Below, piece by piece: positions 53,615 through 62,745 of a stretch of 64,000 nt of DNA (position 1 is the first letter of the stretch; each line of letters starts with the position of its first letter). The position numbers and the translations under genes were made by a program. Source of the DNA: Hyphomicrobiales bacterium (lineage in GTDB: Bacteria; Pseudomonadota; Alphaproteobacteria; Rhizobiales; Rhizobiaceae). The DNA is taken from the NCBI GenBank assembly GCA_900469475.1, contig UBXG01000004.1, positions 62,001 to 126,000 of the forward strand. The letters are read 5' to 3'. Below the pieces are notes generated by a model, which worked only from the letters and a program-made list of their open reading frames with translations, ran no database searches and was not told where the DNA came from.

Positions 53615-55138
53615 ATGGGTTCGGAAGCCGTCGACGGTGCGGTCGTGCTGTCTGCGAGAGGGATTTCCAAGGCCTTCAGTGGCGTACAAGTGCTGTTCAG
53701 CGTCAACTTCGATCTTCGGGCCGGCGAAATCCATGCGCTCATGGGCGAAAATGGCGCCGGAAAGTCGACGCTCGTCAAGGTCCTGTCCGGCTTCGAGCAG
53801 CCGACCTCCGGTGAGATTTTGCTCGATGGCAAGCCGGTAAAGCTGCCGCCGAACGGTGCAGCGGAAGCGCTCGGCATCGTCATCATCCATCAGGAATTCA
53901 ATCTCGCTGAGCATCTGACCGTTACCGAGAGCTTGTTTCTCGGGCGCGAAGTTACACGGCTCGGTGTGCTCGATCGCAAGCATATGCGTGCCGAAACGCG
54001 GCGCGTGCTCGATCTCCTCGGCTCGCATGTCGACGAGAATGCCGTGATCAGCTCGCTTTCCATCGCCGACAAGCAGATGGTGGAGATCGCCAAGGCGATC
54101 AGCCGCGATGCGCGCATCGTCTTCATGGACGAGCCGACCGCCGTCCTGTCGCGCGAGGAGACCAATTTCCTGTTCAAGCAGGTGCGCAAGCTGCGCGATC
54201 AGGGAACGAGCTTCGTCTTCGTCTCCCATAAGCTCGACGAGGTCATGGAGCTGACGGACCGGGTCACGGTGCTGCGCGACGGTCAATGGGTGAAGACATC
54301 GCCGACCTCGCTGCTCGATGGCGAATCGATCGCCCAGCTGATGGTCGGGCGCGAGCTTTCCAGCCTCTATCCGGCCAAGAACGAGCCTGATGTCGACGAG
54401 AAGGTCGTGCTCAAAGTTGCCTCGGTTACCACCGGTTACGTCCACGATGCGAGCTTTGAGCTGCGCAAGGGCGAGATACTGGGCTTTTCAGGCATGATCG
54501 GCTCGGGGCGCACGGAGCTGATGGAAGCGATCGTCGGCCTGCGCGCTCGTGCATCCGGCGAGGTCGTCGCCAACGGCCAGACGGTGCCGCCGCATGACGT
54601 GCATGCGGCCATCGATGCCGGGCTTGCCTACATGACCAAGGACCGTAAATCGAAGGGCCTGCTTCTGAATTCGGGCATGGTCGTCAATCTGACCCTGCAG
54701 TCGCTCGACCGGCACGGCAAGTTCGGCTATCTGAGCGCCTCCAGCGAGGCGGATGCGCTGACGCGGGCGCGCCGCCGTTTTGATATACGCGTGCGTGACG
54801 GAAACATCGTTGCCGGCCGCATGTCCGGCGGCAACCAGCAGAAGCTGCTTCTGGCGAAGATCATGGAGACCGAGCCGCAGATCATCATTATCGACGAGCC
54901 GACGCGCGGCATCGATGTGGGGACGAAGCAGCAGATCTATCATTTCATTTCCGCGCTGGCGCGCGATGGTCATTCGATCATCGTGATCTCCTCGGAAATG
55001 CCCGAGGTCATCGGGCTCTGCACGCGGGTTGCCGTGATGCGCGAGGGCCGGATCGTCGGCGTGCTTGAAGGCGAAGAGATCACCGAGCAGGAAATCATGC
55101 GTTATGCGGCGGGCCTGAAGAAAAAGACGGCTGCCTGA
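53615..55138 (+). CDS. ribose-type ABC transporter ATPase
   Basis: A 507-residue ATPase with two nucleotide domains, the RbsA/MglA/XylG type. The first has Walker A GENGAGKST, Walker B IVFMDEPTAVL and the switch VSHKLDEVMEL. The second has the usual degenerate loop GMIGSGRTELM, signature MSGGNQQKLLLAK and IIIDEPTRGIDVGTK. GGGAGG precedes ATG 53615. It powers uptake of an aldose-type sugar with the permease and binding protein downstream. Confidence 0.93.
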   Translation: MGSEAVDGAVVLSARGISKAFSGVQVLFSVNFDLRAGEIHALMGENGAGKSTLVKVLSGFEQPTSGEILLDGKPVKLPPNGAAEALGIVIIHQEFNLAEHLTVTESLFLGREVTRLGVLDRKHMRAETRRVLDLLGSHVDENAVISSLSIADKQMVEIAKAISRDARIVFMDEPTAVLSREETNFLFKQVRKLRDQGTSFVFVSHKLDEVMELTDRVTVLRDGQWVKTSPTSLLDGESIAQLMVGRELSSLYPAKNEPDVDEKVVLKVASVTTGYVHDASFELRKGEILGFSGMIGSGRTELMEAIVGLRARASGEVVANGQTVPPHDVHAAIDAGLAYMTKDRKSKGLLLNSGMVVNLTLQSLDRHGKFGYLSASSEADALTRARRRFDIRVRDGNIVAGRMSGGNQQKLLLAKIMETEPQIIIIDEPTRGIDVGTKQQIYHFISALARDGHSIIVISSEMPEVIGLCTRVAVMREGRIVGVLEGEEITEQEIMRYAAGLKKKTAA

Positions 55139-55198
55139 GGGGCGGCGGAGTGCAGGGCGAATTCCCAGCAATCATGGGACGGGAGGTTGGTTTTGGTT

Positions 55199-56209
55199 AT
55201 GAGCGTGGGTGAAGACAGCAGCGGCAAGACAGGCCGGCGAGGGCGTTCCTGGCGGGATGTCGATCTTAGGGCGGTTGCGCCGTTTGCGGCGCTGGTGCTG
55301 CTTCTGATCGTGGGCGCACTGGTCAATCCGAACTTCATCGGCATCACCAATCTCACCAATGTCGCGACGAGATGCGCCTTCATAGCCATCATCGCCGTTG
55401 GGGCGACCTTCGTCATTTCGGCCGGCGATCTCGATCTGTCCGTCGGCGCGATGGTCGCCTTCGTTGCCAGCCTGATGATCCTTTTCATGAATTCGGGCGT
55501 CATTGCCGATCCCTCTACGATGCTGGCGGCGGCGGTGCTGTTTTCGGTCGTTGCCGGCCTGCTATGCGGCCTTGCCAACGGGTTGATTACGACCATGGGC
55601 AAGATCGAGCCGTTCATCGCGACGCTCGGCACCATGGGCGTCTATCGCGGCCTGACGACCTGGCTGTCGCAGGGCGGTGCCATCACCTTGCGACCGGCGG
55701 ATATTCAGGCGCTCTACAAGCCTGTCTATTATGGCTCCGTGCTCGGTGTGCCGGTGCCGATCGTGGTCATCCTCGTCGTCACCGGCATTGCGGCTTTCAT
55801 TCTCTACCGCACCCGTTATGGGCGGCATGTGATTGCGGTTGGCTCCAACCGTGACGTTGCCCGCTATTCCGGTGTGGCGGTCAATCGCGTGCGTACCGTC
55901 GCCTTCGTCATCCAGGGATTTTGCGTTGCCATCGCCGTGCTTCTCTATGTGCCGCGGCTCGGTTCGACATCGGCGACGACGGGCAGCCTGTGGGAATTGC
56001 AGGCGATCACCGCCGTGGTCGTCGGTGGCACGGCGCTGAAGGGCGGCGCGGGCAGGGTGTGGGGCACGATCTGCGGCGCGTTCATCCTCGAGCTCGTCGG
56101 CAATATCATGCTGCTTTCCAATTTCATCAGCGAGTATCTGCTGAGCGCCATCCAGGGTGCGATCATCATCATCGCCATGCTGGTTCAGCGTTCGCTTGCC
56201 CGCAAATAG
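55199..56209 (+). CDS. ribose-type ABC transporter permease
   Basis: A 336-residue RbsC-type permease with eight or more helices (APFAALVLLLIVGALVNPNF first). The family motif GDLDLSVGAMVAF and the loop GGTALKGGAGRVWGTICGA are visible. GGGAGG lies twelve bases before ATG 55199; the TTG at 55193 has ideal spacing and could be the real start. It works with the preceding ATPase and the next gene's binding protein. Confidence 0.9.
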   Translation: MSVGEDSSGKTGRRGRSWRDVDLRAVAPFAALVLLLIVGALVNPNFIGITNLTNVATRCAFIAIIAVGATFVISAGDLDLSVGAMVAFVASLMILFMNSGVIADPSTMLAAAVLFSVVAGLLCGLANGLITTMGKIEPFIATLGTMGVYRGLTTWLSQGGAITLRPADIQALYKPVYYGSVLGVPVPIVVILVVTGIAAFILYRTRYGRHVIAVGSNRDVARYSGVAVNRVRTVAFVIQGFCVAIAVLLYVPRLGSTSATTGSLWELQAITAVVVGGTALKGGAGRVWGTICGAFILELVGNIMLLSNFISEYLLSAIQGAIIIIAMLVQRSLARK

Positions 56210-56277
56210 TGAATAACCGGGTCAGGGGGCGCCCGGTCGTCATGCTAAGGCCCCGTCTCTATCTGGGAGGAAGAAAC

Positions 56278-57225
56278 ATGCGAAAAAGATTTATAGGCTT
56301 GGCTGTCGTGATGGCGGCTCTGGCCGGCACCGTACATGCCGCCGATAAGAAGGTGACGATCGGCGTTTCCATTCCGGCCGCCGACCACGGCTGGACCTCG
56401 GGCGTGGTGTTCCATGCCGAGCGCGTCGCCAAGCTCTTGATGGCGGAGCATCCGGGACTGAACGTCATCGTCAAGACCTCGCCGGATGCCGCCAGTCAGG
56501 CAAACGCCGTGCAGGATCTTGAAACACAGGGCATCGATGCCCTCGTGATCCTGCCGTCGGATCCGGATCCGCTCGTCAACGCGATCAAGGAAGTCAAGGA
56601 CAAGGGCAAGTTCGTGGCGCTCGTCGACCGTGCGCCGAGCAACAACGACAATTCCGTCCGTGATCTCTATGTGGCCGGCAACAATCCGGCGCTTGGCCAG
56701 GTCGCGGGCGAATACATCAAGAAGAACACGCCGGATGCACAGGTCGTCGTCATCCGCGGTCTGCCGATCCCGATCGATCAGCAGCGCCAGGACGGCTTCG
56801 ACAAGGGTATCGCCGGCTCGAACGTCAAGGTTCTCGACCGCCAATACGGCAACTGGAACCGCGACGACGCCTTCAAGGTCATGCAGGACTACCTGACCAA
56901 ATTCCCGAAGATCGATGTCGTCTGGTGCCAGGATGACGACATGGCCGTTGGCGTTCTGCAGGCGATCGAGCAGGCCAAGCGCACCGATATCAAGTATATC
57001 GTCGCCGGCGCCGGTTCGAAGGACATGATCAAGAAGGTGATGGATGGCGATAAGCTGATCCCGGTCGACGTGCTCTATCCGCCAGCAATGGTCGGCACCG
57101 CCATGGAGCTGACGGCTGCCAATTTCTATGATCAGGTTCCGATTCGCGGCAACTACATCCTGGATGCGACGCTCGTCACCAAGGACAACGCCAAGGACTT
57201 CTACTTCCCCGATTCACCGTTCTGA
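56278..57225 (+). CDS. ribose-type ABC transporter, sugar-binding protein
   Basis: A 315-residue periplasmic sugar-binding protein of the RbsB class (MRKRFIGLAVVMAALAGTVH as signal, cleaved near residue 21-22). The family core KVTIGVSIPAADHGW, AVQDLETQGIDALVILPSD and NRDDAFKVMQDYL is visible. GGGAGGAAG precedes the ATG. It defines the substrate of the locus, which the sequence does not reveal. A strong terminator follows the gene. Confidence 0.92.
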   Translation: MRKRFIGLAVVMAALAGTVHAADKKVTIGVSIPAADHGWTSGVVFHAERVAKLLMAEHPGLNVIVKTSPDAASQANAVQDLETQGIDALVILPSDPDPLVNAIKEVKDKGKFVALVDRAPSNNDNSVRDLYVAGNNPALGQVAGEYIKKNTPDAQVVVIRGLPIPIDQQRQDGFDKGIAGSNVKVLDRQYGNWNRDDAFKVMQDYLTKFPKIDVVWCQDDDMAVGVLQAIEQAKRTDIKYIVAGAGSKDMIKKVMDGDKLIPVDVLYPPAMVGTAMELTAANFYDQVPIRGNYILDATLVTKDNAKDFYFPDSPF

Positions 57226-57251
57226 TCGGTTTTTCGGTTGATCTTCCAGGG

Positions 57252-57279
57252 CGCCCGCCGGTTTCGGCGGGCGTTTTTT
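57252..57279 (+). terminator. intrinsic terminator after the importer genes
   Basis: CGCCCGCCG (57252-57260), loop GTTT, CGGCGGGCG (57265-57273), then TTTTTT. It ends the importer transcript, so the isomerase downstream needs its own promoter. Confidence 0.88.
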
Positions 57280-57452
57280 AAGTGTTCAATCAGCCCTGTT
57301 TTGCGGCGGATGGAAATTTTGCGGCACGTACCTCTTGCCGTCTGCAGCGTGCCGTGATTAGGTCGCAAGGCATTCGACTTTCAGCCCGACGACCCTATAG
57401 TTTTTGGAGGCTACGGCATCAAAACCGCCTCGGATATGGGTCCGAAAGGCAT

Positions 57453-57466
57453 CGGAAACGTTTACA
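57453..57466. promoter_or_regulatory. third LacI-type operator before the isomerase gene
   Basis: CGGAAACGTTTACA matches TGTAAACGTTTACA at 12 of 14 bases and resembles the paired sites at 53543-53577. It lies 26 bases upstream of the isomerase ATG, where a repressor would block transcription. It suggests that the enzymes and the importer form one regulon. Confidence 0.5.
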
Positions 57467-57491
57467 GAACGCGATTAGGGAGGAAATACAG

Positions 57492-58544
57492 ATGAAGACG
57501 ATCAAGGGACCAGGCCTGTTTCTCGGTCAGTTCGCGGGCGATACGGCACCGTTCAACTCGTGGGATTCGATCACGAAATGGGCTGCCGATGCCGGCTATA
57601 TCGGCGTGCAGGTTCCGACCTGGGCAAGCCAGCTCATCGACCTGAAGAAGGCAGCCTCCTCGAAGGATTATTGCGATGAATTCGCCGGTGTCGCCCGCGC
57701 CAACGGCGTCGAAGTCACCGAGCTTTCCACCCATCTTCAGGGCCAGCTCGTCGCCGTGCATCCGGCCTATGACGAAGCCTTCGACGGTTTTGCGGCGCCG
57801 GAAGTGCGGGGCAATCCGAAGGCGCGGCAGGAATGGGCCGTCGAGCAGGTGAAGATGGCGCTGACGGCGTCGAAGCATCTCGGCATCAAGGCGCACGCGA
57901 CTTTCTCAGGCGCGCTCGCCTGGCCCTTCATCTATCCCTGGCCGCAGCGCCCGGCCGGCCTCGTCGAGACCGCTTTCGAAGAACTTGCCCGCCGCTGGAC
58001 GCCGATCCTCAACCATGCCGACGAAAATGGCGTCGACGTCTGCTACGAGATCCATCCGGGCGAAGACCTGCACGACGGCATCACCTTCGAGATGTTCCTG
58101 GAGCGTGTGAAGAACCATCCGCGCGCCAACATGCTCTACGATCCCTCGCACTATGTCCTGCAGTGCCTCGATTATCTCGAGAACATCGATATCTACAAGG
58201 ACCGCATCAAGATGTTCCACGTCAAGGATGCGGAGTTCAATCCGACCGGCCGCCAGGGCGTCTATGGCGGCTATCAGGGCTGGGTCGAGCGCGCCGGCCG
58301 CTTCCGGTCGCTTGGCGACGGCCAGGTCGATTTTGGGGCCGTCTTCTCCAAGATGACCGCCAACAATTTCGACGGCTGGGCCGTGGTCGAATGGGAATGT
58401 GCATTGAAGCATCCCGAAGACGGCGCTCGCGAAGGCTCCGAATTCGTCAAGGCGCACATCATCCGCGTCACGGAAAAGGCCTTCGACGATTTCGCCGGCA
58501 GCGGTACGGACCAGGCGGCAAACCGGCGCATGCTGGGGCTGTAA
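57492..58544 (+). CDS. sugar isomerase/epimerase, xylose-isomerase-like TIM barrel
   Basis: A 350-residue AP-endonuclease-2/xylose-isomerase-like barrel. Likely metal-binding residues are in VCYEIHPGEDLHDG, LYDPSHYVLQ, MFHVKDAEF and VEWECALKHP. Proteins of this kind include epimerases, dehydratases and 3-keto-glycoside-processing enzymes. GGGAGG precedes the ATG. It is followed by a Gfo/Idh/MocA dehydrogenase, a pairing seen in E. coli YcjR/YcjS, which act on 3-keto-glucosides. The reaction here is unknown. Confidence 0.85.
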   Translation: MKTIKGPGLFLGQFAGDTAPFNSWDSITKWAADAGYIGVQVPTWASQLIDLKKAASSKDYCDEFAGVARANGVEVTELSTHLQGQLVAVHPAYDEAFDGFAAPEVRGNPKARQEWAVEQVKMALTASKHLGIKAHATFSGALAWPFIYPWPQRPAGLVETAFEELARRWTPILNHADENGVDVCYEIHPGEDLHDGITFEMFLERVKNHPRANMLYDPSHYVLQCLDYLENIDIYKDRIKMFHVKDAEFNPTGRQGVYGGYQGWVERAGRFRSLGDGQVDFGAVFSKMTANNFDGWAVVEWECALKHPEDGAREGSEFVKAHIIRVTEKAFDDFAGSGTDQAANRRMLGL

Positions 58545-58551
58545 TCCGAAT

Positions 58552-58714
58552 CCTTCGCCCCGCAAGTGCGGGGAGAAGGTGGACTCAAACGATTGAGCGG
58601 AGCGAAATCGTTTGAGGACGGATGAGGGGCCTTCTCGCTATTTTCACCAATTCAGAGCTTGCAGAAGGCTCGGCCCCTCACCCTAACCCTCTCCCCGCAG
58701 GCGGGGAGAGGGGA
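58552..58714. repeat. RIME-type intergenic palindromic element, copy C, with an inserted palindrome
   Basis: Hairpin elements CCCCGC/GCGGGG (58558-58574 area), GGGGAGAAGGTGG, GGATGAGGGGCC and a terminal CTCTCCCCGC/GCGGGGAGAG (58690-58710). Where copies A and B read GAAGGGTC, this one carries CTCAAACGATT (58584-58594) and AATCGTTTGAG (58606-58616), an extra 11-bp inverted repeat. It fills the gap before the dehydrogenase gene. Confidence 0.7.
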
Positions 58715-58765
58715 CGATTGCGGCAGGCAATCGCGTTCAAACAATTCCATTCTCAGGAGGACAAA

Positions 58766-59953
58766 ATGGCAATCGAAGGATCATCGGAAAAGACGCGGGA
58801 GCCGCGCATCCGGCTTGGCATGGTGGGCGGTGGCGCTGGCGCATTCATCGGCGCGGTACATCGCATCGCGGCACGTATTGACGATCAGTTCGATCTTGTT
58901 GCCGGTGCGCTCTCGTCTTCGCCGGAAAAGGCCGTGGCATCCGGCCGCGATCTCGGTCTCGATCCCTCGCGCACCTATTCCAGCTACCGCGACATGGCGA
59001 TCCGGGAAGCCAAGCTGAAGAACGGCATCGAAGCGGTTTCAATCGTCACGCCGAACCATGTCCACTACGACGCCGCCAAGGAATTCCTGCGGCGCGGCAT
59101 CCACGTCATCTGCGACAAGCCGCTGACCTCCAATCTTGCCGACGCCAAGAAGCTGAAGAAGGTGGCCGATGAAAGTGGGGCGCTCTTCATCCTCACGCAT
59201 AATTACACCGGCTATCCGATGATCCGCCAGGCGCGCGAGATGATTCAGAATGGCGAGCTCGGCGATATCCGTGTCGTGCAGGCGGAATATCCGCAGGATT
59301 GGCTGACGGAAAATATCGAGCAGTCGGGCCAGAAGCAGGCAGCTTGGCGTACCGACCCGGCCCAGTCGGGCGTCGGCGGCTCCACCGGCGACATCGGCAC
59401 GCATGCGTATAATCTTGCTTCCTTCGTGACCGGCCTCGAGCTCGACAGCCTTGCTGCCGATCTCGATAGCTTCGTCGAGGGACGTCGTCTCGACGATAAC
59501 GGCCATGTGCTGCTGCGCTTCAAGGCGAAGGGCAAGGAAAAGCCGGCGAAGGGCATGCTCTGGTGCAGCCAGGTGGCGCCCGGCCATGAGAACGGTTTGA
59601 AGCTCCGCGTCTACGGCACCAAGGGCGGCATCGAGTGGACGCAGGCCGATCCGAACTATCTGTGGTACACGCCGTTCGGCGAGCCGAAGCGGCTGATCAC
59701 CCGCAACGGTGCCGGCTCCGGTGCCGCAGCGGCGCGCGTCTCGCGCATCCCTTCGGGCCATCCGGAAGGTTATCTGGAAGCTTTCGCGACCATCTATACC
59801 GAGGCTGCGCGCGCCATCAATGCCCGCAAGAAGGGCGTGGCGGTCGATCCGGCTGTGATCTATCCGACCGTCGATGACGGCGTGAAAGGTGTGGCTTTCG
59901 TCGAGGCTTGTGTCGCCTCGTCCAAGCGCAACGGCGCCTGGGTCAAGCTCTAA
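58766..59953 (+). CDS. Gfo/Idh/MocA family sugar dehydrogenase
   Basis: A 395-residue NAD(P)-dependent oxidoreductase. The nucleotide fold begins with LGMVGGGAGAFIG; the lysine of the EKP-like motif is in HVICDKPLTSN, and a catalytic histidine is in DIGTHAYNLASF. Members oxidise sugars, inositol or glycosides, often at C3. AGGAGG precedes ATG 58766; the open frame upstream crosses the RIME repeat and is rejected. With the preceding barrel protein it probably forms a two-enzyme oxidation and rearrangement step. Confidence 0.9.
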   Translation: MAIEGSSEKTREPRIRLGMVGGGAGAFIGAVHRIAARIDDQFDLVAGALSSSPEKAVASGRDLGLDPSRTYSSYRDMAIREAKLKNGIEAVSIVTPNHVHYDAAKEFLRRGIHVICDKPLTSNLADAKKLKKVADESGALFILTHNYTGYPMIRQAREMIQNGELGDIRVVQAEYPQDWLTENIEQSGQKQAAWRTDPAQSGVGGSTGDIGTHAYNLASFVTGLELDSLAADLDSFVEGRRLDDNGHVLLRFKAKGKEKPAKGMLWCSQVAPGHENGLKLRVYGTKGGIEWTQADPNYLWYTPFGEPKRLITRNGAGSGAAAARVSRIPSGHPEGYLEAFATIYTEAARAINARKKGVAVDPAVIYPTVDDGVKGVAFVEACVASSKRNGAWVKL

Positions 59954-60000
59954 GCTTCACGTGAGGTCCGAGGCGGTGAGCCCGCCTCGGACCTGCTGGT

Positions 60001-60405
60001 TCAGGCCGCAGTTTGCTGCTGGCGCTTCGTCAGTGCATCGACGCTCAGCGGGCCGCCGCCGGCGCTGGCGAGAAACAGGAAGATGAAGCAGAAGAGGATG
60101 GCAGCGGTGCCGCCGTTTTGTGCGGGGTAGAAGCTTTGCGGCGCGTGGCGAAGGAAATAGGCGAAGGCCATCAGGCCTGACAGGATGAACGAAGCAATCC
60201 GCGTCTTGAAGCCGATCAGGACGAGGAAGCCGAGAGTGAGTTCGAGCAGGCCGGCGACCCACGGCAGCGATCCAACGGCGGGCACATTTTCGGCCGCCGG
60301 GAAATGCAGCACTTTTTGCGTTCCGTAGCTGAAGAGCACAAGCGAGGCGACGATGCGCAGGAGGCTCAGCAGATGAGGATGGAGGGCGTGGATCGCAGGG
60401 AGCAT
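60001..60405 (-). CDS. DoxX family membrane protein
   Basis: A 134-residue protein with four helices, a typical DoxX size. LLRIVASLVLFSYGTQKVLHF opens the fold, LPWVAGLLELTLGFLVLIGF and RIASFILSGLMAFAYFLRHAPQ follow, and the end is charged. DoxX proteins are small quinone- or redox-related membrane proteins with poorly defined roles. AAAGGA precedes ATG 60405. It is convergent with the dehydrogenase and divergent from the GH1 gene. Confidence 0.88.
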   Translation of the reverse strand: MLPAIHALHPHLLSLLRIVASLVLFSYGTQKVLHFPAAENVPAVGSLPWVAGLLELTLGFLVLIGFKTRIASFILSGLMAFAYFLRHAPQSFYPAQNGGTAAILFCFIFLFLASAGGGPLSVDALTKRQQQTAA

Positions 60406-60545
60406 TTGTGTCCTTTCGTCGTCAAGTTTGGATGCTACCCTCAATTGATCCAAAGTCGAAAGACAAGTCACGACTGTTGACATTGATGTTATCGCACCGC
60501 GAGTCTCCCTGCACAGAGCCGTTAGCCGGCTGCGTTTCTCGGCAT

Positions 60546-60559
60546 CTGCAACGTTGCAG
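60546..60559. promoter_or_regulatory. palindromic LacI-type site upstream of the beta-glucosidase
   Basis: CTGCAACGTTGCAG is a perfect 14-bp palindrome with the CG centre usual for LacI-family operators; GCCAAC/GTTGGC (60585-60599) is a second repeat. Both lie between the divergent DoxX and GH1 genes. The sequence differs from the TGTAAA-type sites, so another regulator may be involved. Confidence 0.45.
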
Positions 60560-60641
60560 TTTCGTCAATTCGACACTGTACTTTGCCAACGCGGTTGGCT
60601 AAACCGCAGCCAACGAAGCCAAAATAGACGGGATTTTCATC

Positions 60642-62015
60642 ATGATCGATCCGAAGCTTCTTGCCGATCGCTTCCCCGGCGATTTCACATTCGGTGTTGC
60701 CACCGCCGCTTTCCAGATCGAAGGCGCCACCAAGGCCGATGGCCGCAAGCCATCCATATGGGATGCCTTCGCCAACATGCCCGGCCGTGTCTATCAGCGC
60801 GATAATGGCGATGTCGCTTGCGATCACTATAACCGCCTGGAGGAGGATCTCGATCTGATCAAGGATATGGGCGTCGAGGCCTATCGCTTCTCGATCGCCT
60901 GGCCGCGCATCATTCCCGAAGGCACTGGTCCGGTGAACGAAGCCGGCCTCGATTTCTACGATCGTCTGGTCGATGGCTGCAAGGCGCGGGGGATCAAAAC
61001 CTTTGCGACGCTCTACCATTGGGATCTGCCGCTGGCGCTTGCCGGCGATGGCGGCTGGACTGCACGCTCGACGGCGCATGCCTTCCAGCGCTATGCCAAG
61101 ACCGTCATGAGCCGCCTCGGCGACCGTCTGGACTCTGTCGCCACCTTCAACGAGCCCTGGTGCATCGTCTGGCTGAGCCACCTCTATGGCGTTCATGCGC
61201 CGGGCGAGCGCAATATGCAGGCCGCCCTTTACGCCATGCACTATATGAACCTTGCGCATGGTCTCGGCGTCGAGGCGATCCGCTCCGTGGCGCCGAAGGT
61301 GCCTGTCGGCATCGTGCTCAATGCCGCTTCGATCCTGCCGGGCTCCGATCGTCCGGAAGATCTGGCCGCAGTCGAGCGTGCGCATCAGTTCCACAACGGC
61401 GCCTTCTTCGATCCGATCTTCAAGGGCGAGTATCCGAAGGAGTTCGTCGAGGCGCTCGGCGATCGCATGCCTGTCATCGAGGACGGCGATCTCAAGACCA
61501 TCAACCAGAAGCTCGATTGGTGGGGTTTGAACTATTATATGCCGATGCGCGTCTCCGATGACGCCTCCAAGAGCGGCGATTTCCCCTGGACGAAGGAAGC
61601 GCCGCCGGTCAGTGACGTAAGGACGGATATCGGCTGGGAGGTTTATTCGCCCGGCCTAAAGCATGTCGTCGAGGACCTCAACAAGCGCTACGAGCTGCCG
61701 GAGTGCTACATCACCGAAAACGGTGCCTGCTACAACATGGGCGTCGTCAACGGCGAGGTCGATGACCAGCCGCGCCTCGATTATTATATGGAGCATCTCG
61801 GCGTCGTCGCGGATCTCATCAAGGACGGCTACCCGATGCGCGGCTACTTCGCCTGGAGCCTGATGGACAATTTCGAGTGGGCGGAGGGCTACCGTATGCG
61901 TTTCGGCCTCGTCCATGTTGATTACGAGACCCAGGTGCGCACGCTCAAGAAGAGCGGCAAGTGGTACAGTGAGCTCGCCTCGCAGTTTCCGAAGGGCAAC
62001 CACAAAGCGGTCTGA
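60642..62015 (+). CDS. beta-glucosidase, glycoside hydrolase family 1
   Basis: A 457-residue GH1 enzyme. The acid/base glutamate is in TFNEPWC and the nucleophile glutamate in CYITENGA, with the family start FPGDFTFGVATAAFQIEG and the end WSLMDNFEWAEGY. It cleaves beta-linked glucosides, cellobiose or aryl-glucosides in the cytoplasm (no signal peptide). It could feed on glycosides imported by the upstream ABC system, but the two are separated by DoxX in the opposite direction. The start has no strong ribosome binding site. Confidence 0.93.
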   Translation: MIDPKLLADRFPGDFTFGVATAAFQIEGATKADGRKPSIWDAFANMPGRVYQRDNGDVACDHYNRLEEDLDLIKDMGVEAYRFSIAWPRIIPEGTGPVNEAGLDFYDRLVDGCKARGIKTFATLYHWDLPLALAGDGGWTARSTAHAFQRYAKTVMSRLGDRLDSVATFNEPWCIVWLSHLYGVHAPGERNMQAALYAMHYMNLAHGLGVEAIRSVAPKVPVGIVLNAASILPGSDRPEDLAAVERAHQFHNGAFFDPIFKGEYPKEFVEALGDRMPVIEDGDLKTINQKLDWWGLNYYMPMRVSDDASKSGDFPWTKEAPPVSDVRTDIGWEVYSPGLKHVVEDLNKRYELPECYITENGACYNMGVVNGEVDDQPRLDYYMEHLGVVADLIKDGYPMRGYFAWSLMDNFEWAEGYRMRFGLVHVDYETQVRTLKKSGKWYSELASQFPKGNHKAV

Positions 62016-62086
62016 CGCGGTTCGGCCTCGCTCTCAAGGGGAAGGTGTCTGGCGCCCGAATCGGCGAGGCCTGATAGACAGCATGT

Positions 62087-62635
62087 ATGACTCAGCGGCC
62101 GATTTTTCTTTATGCGCTTTGCGGCAGCCAGCGGCGGGCCTCAGCCAACCGCAGGCTGCTGGAGGCGCTGCAGCTCGGCTGCCCCGAAGGCATCACCATT
62201 GCGATTTGCGATCTGATCGGCGACCTGCCGGTCTTCAATCCGGATAATGAGGGTGAGCGAACGCCAGTTATCGTTGAGAGATTTGCGGCCGAGATCCGTA
62301 AGGCGGATGGTTTGATCGTGTCGTGCCCGGAATATGCCCATGGCATACCCGGCGGCTTCAAGAATGCGTTGGACTGGCTGGTGTCGCGCGACGAGGTGCC
62401 GTTCAAGCCGCTGATGTTTGCTCACGCGTCGCATCGCGGCGATCTCGTATTGGCACAGCTTACCGATGTCTTGCAGACCATGTCGCTGCATATCGTTGAA
62501 GATGCCTTCTTGCGTCTGCCGGTTGCTGGCAAGAGCGATGAGATACAGGCCGCAATGCTGCTGCAGGCGCGCGAAAGCGGCCTTTTCTCCGCAAGTCTCA
62601 GCCGCTTCGCGCAAGCTATAGCCACCAAGGCATGA
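62087..62635 (+). CDS. NADPH-dependent FMN reductase-like flavoprotein
   Basis: A 182-residue flavodoxin-like protein of the FMN-red family: phosphate-binding LCGSQRRASANRRLL near the start and the conserved CPEYAHGIPGGFKNALDWLVS. It transfers electrons from NAD(P)H to FMN or quinones, or reduces azo compounds or chromate in relatives. It starts 71 bases after the GH1 gene and may be co-transcribed with it. The ribosome binding site is weak; an ATG at 62083 is in another frame. Confidence 0.88.
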   Translation: MTQRPIFLYALCGSQRRASANRRLLEALQLGCPEGITIAICDLIGDLPVFNPDNEGERTPVIVERFAAEIRKADGLIVSCPEYAHGIPGGFKNALDWLVSRDEVPFKPLMFAHASHRGDLVLAQLTDVLQTMSLHIVEDAFLRLPVAGKSDEIQAAMLLQARESGLFSASLSRFAQAIATKA

Positions 62636-62745
62636 ATTCCTCCGGTTTCGGCAGATCTACAACTCTTTCCTGTAGGAATCTCCAACTCGCCTTAACCGTT
62701 TATTGAAGACCTGACGGCAGACTTCTTCGCCAAGGAGAAAAGGCG

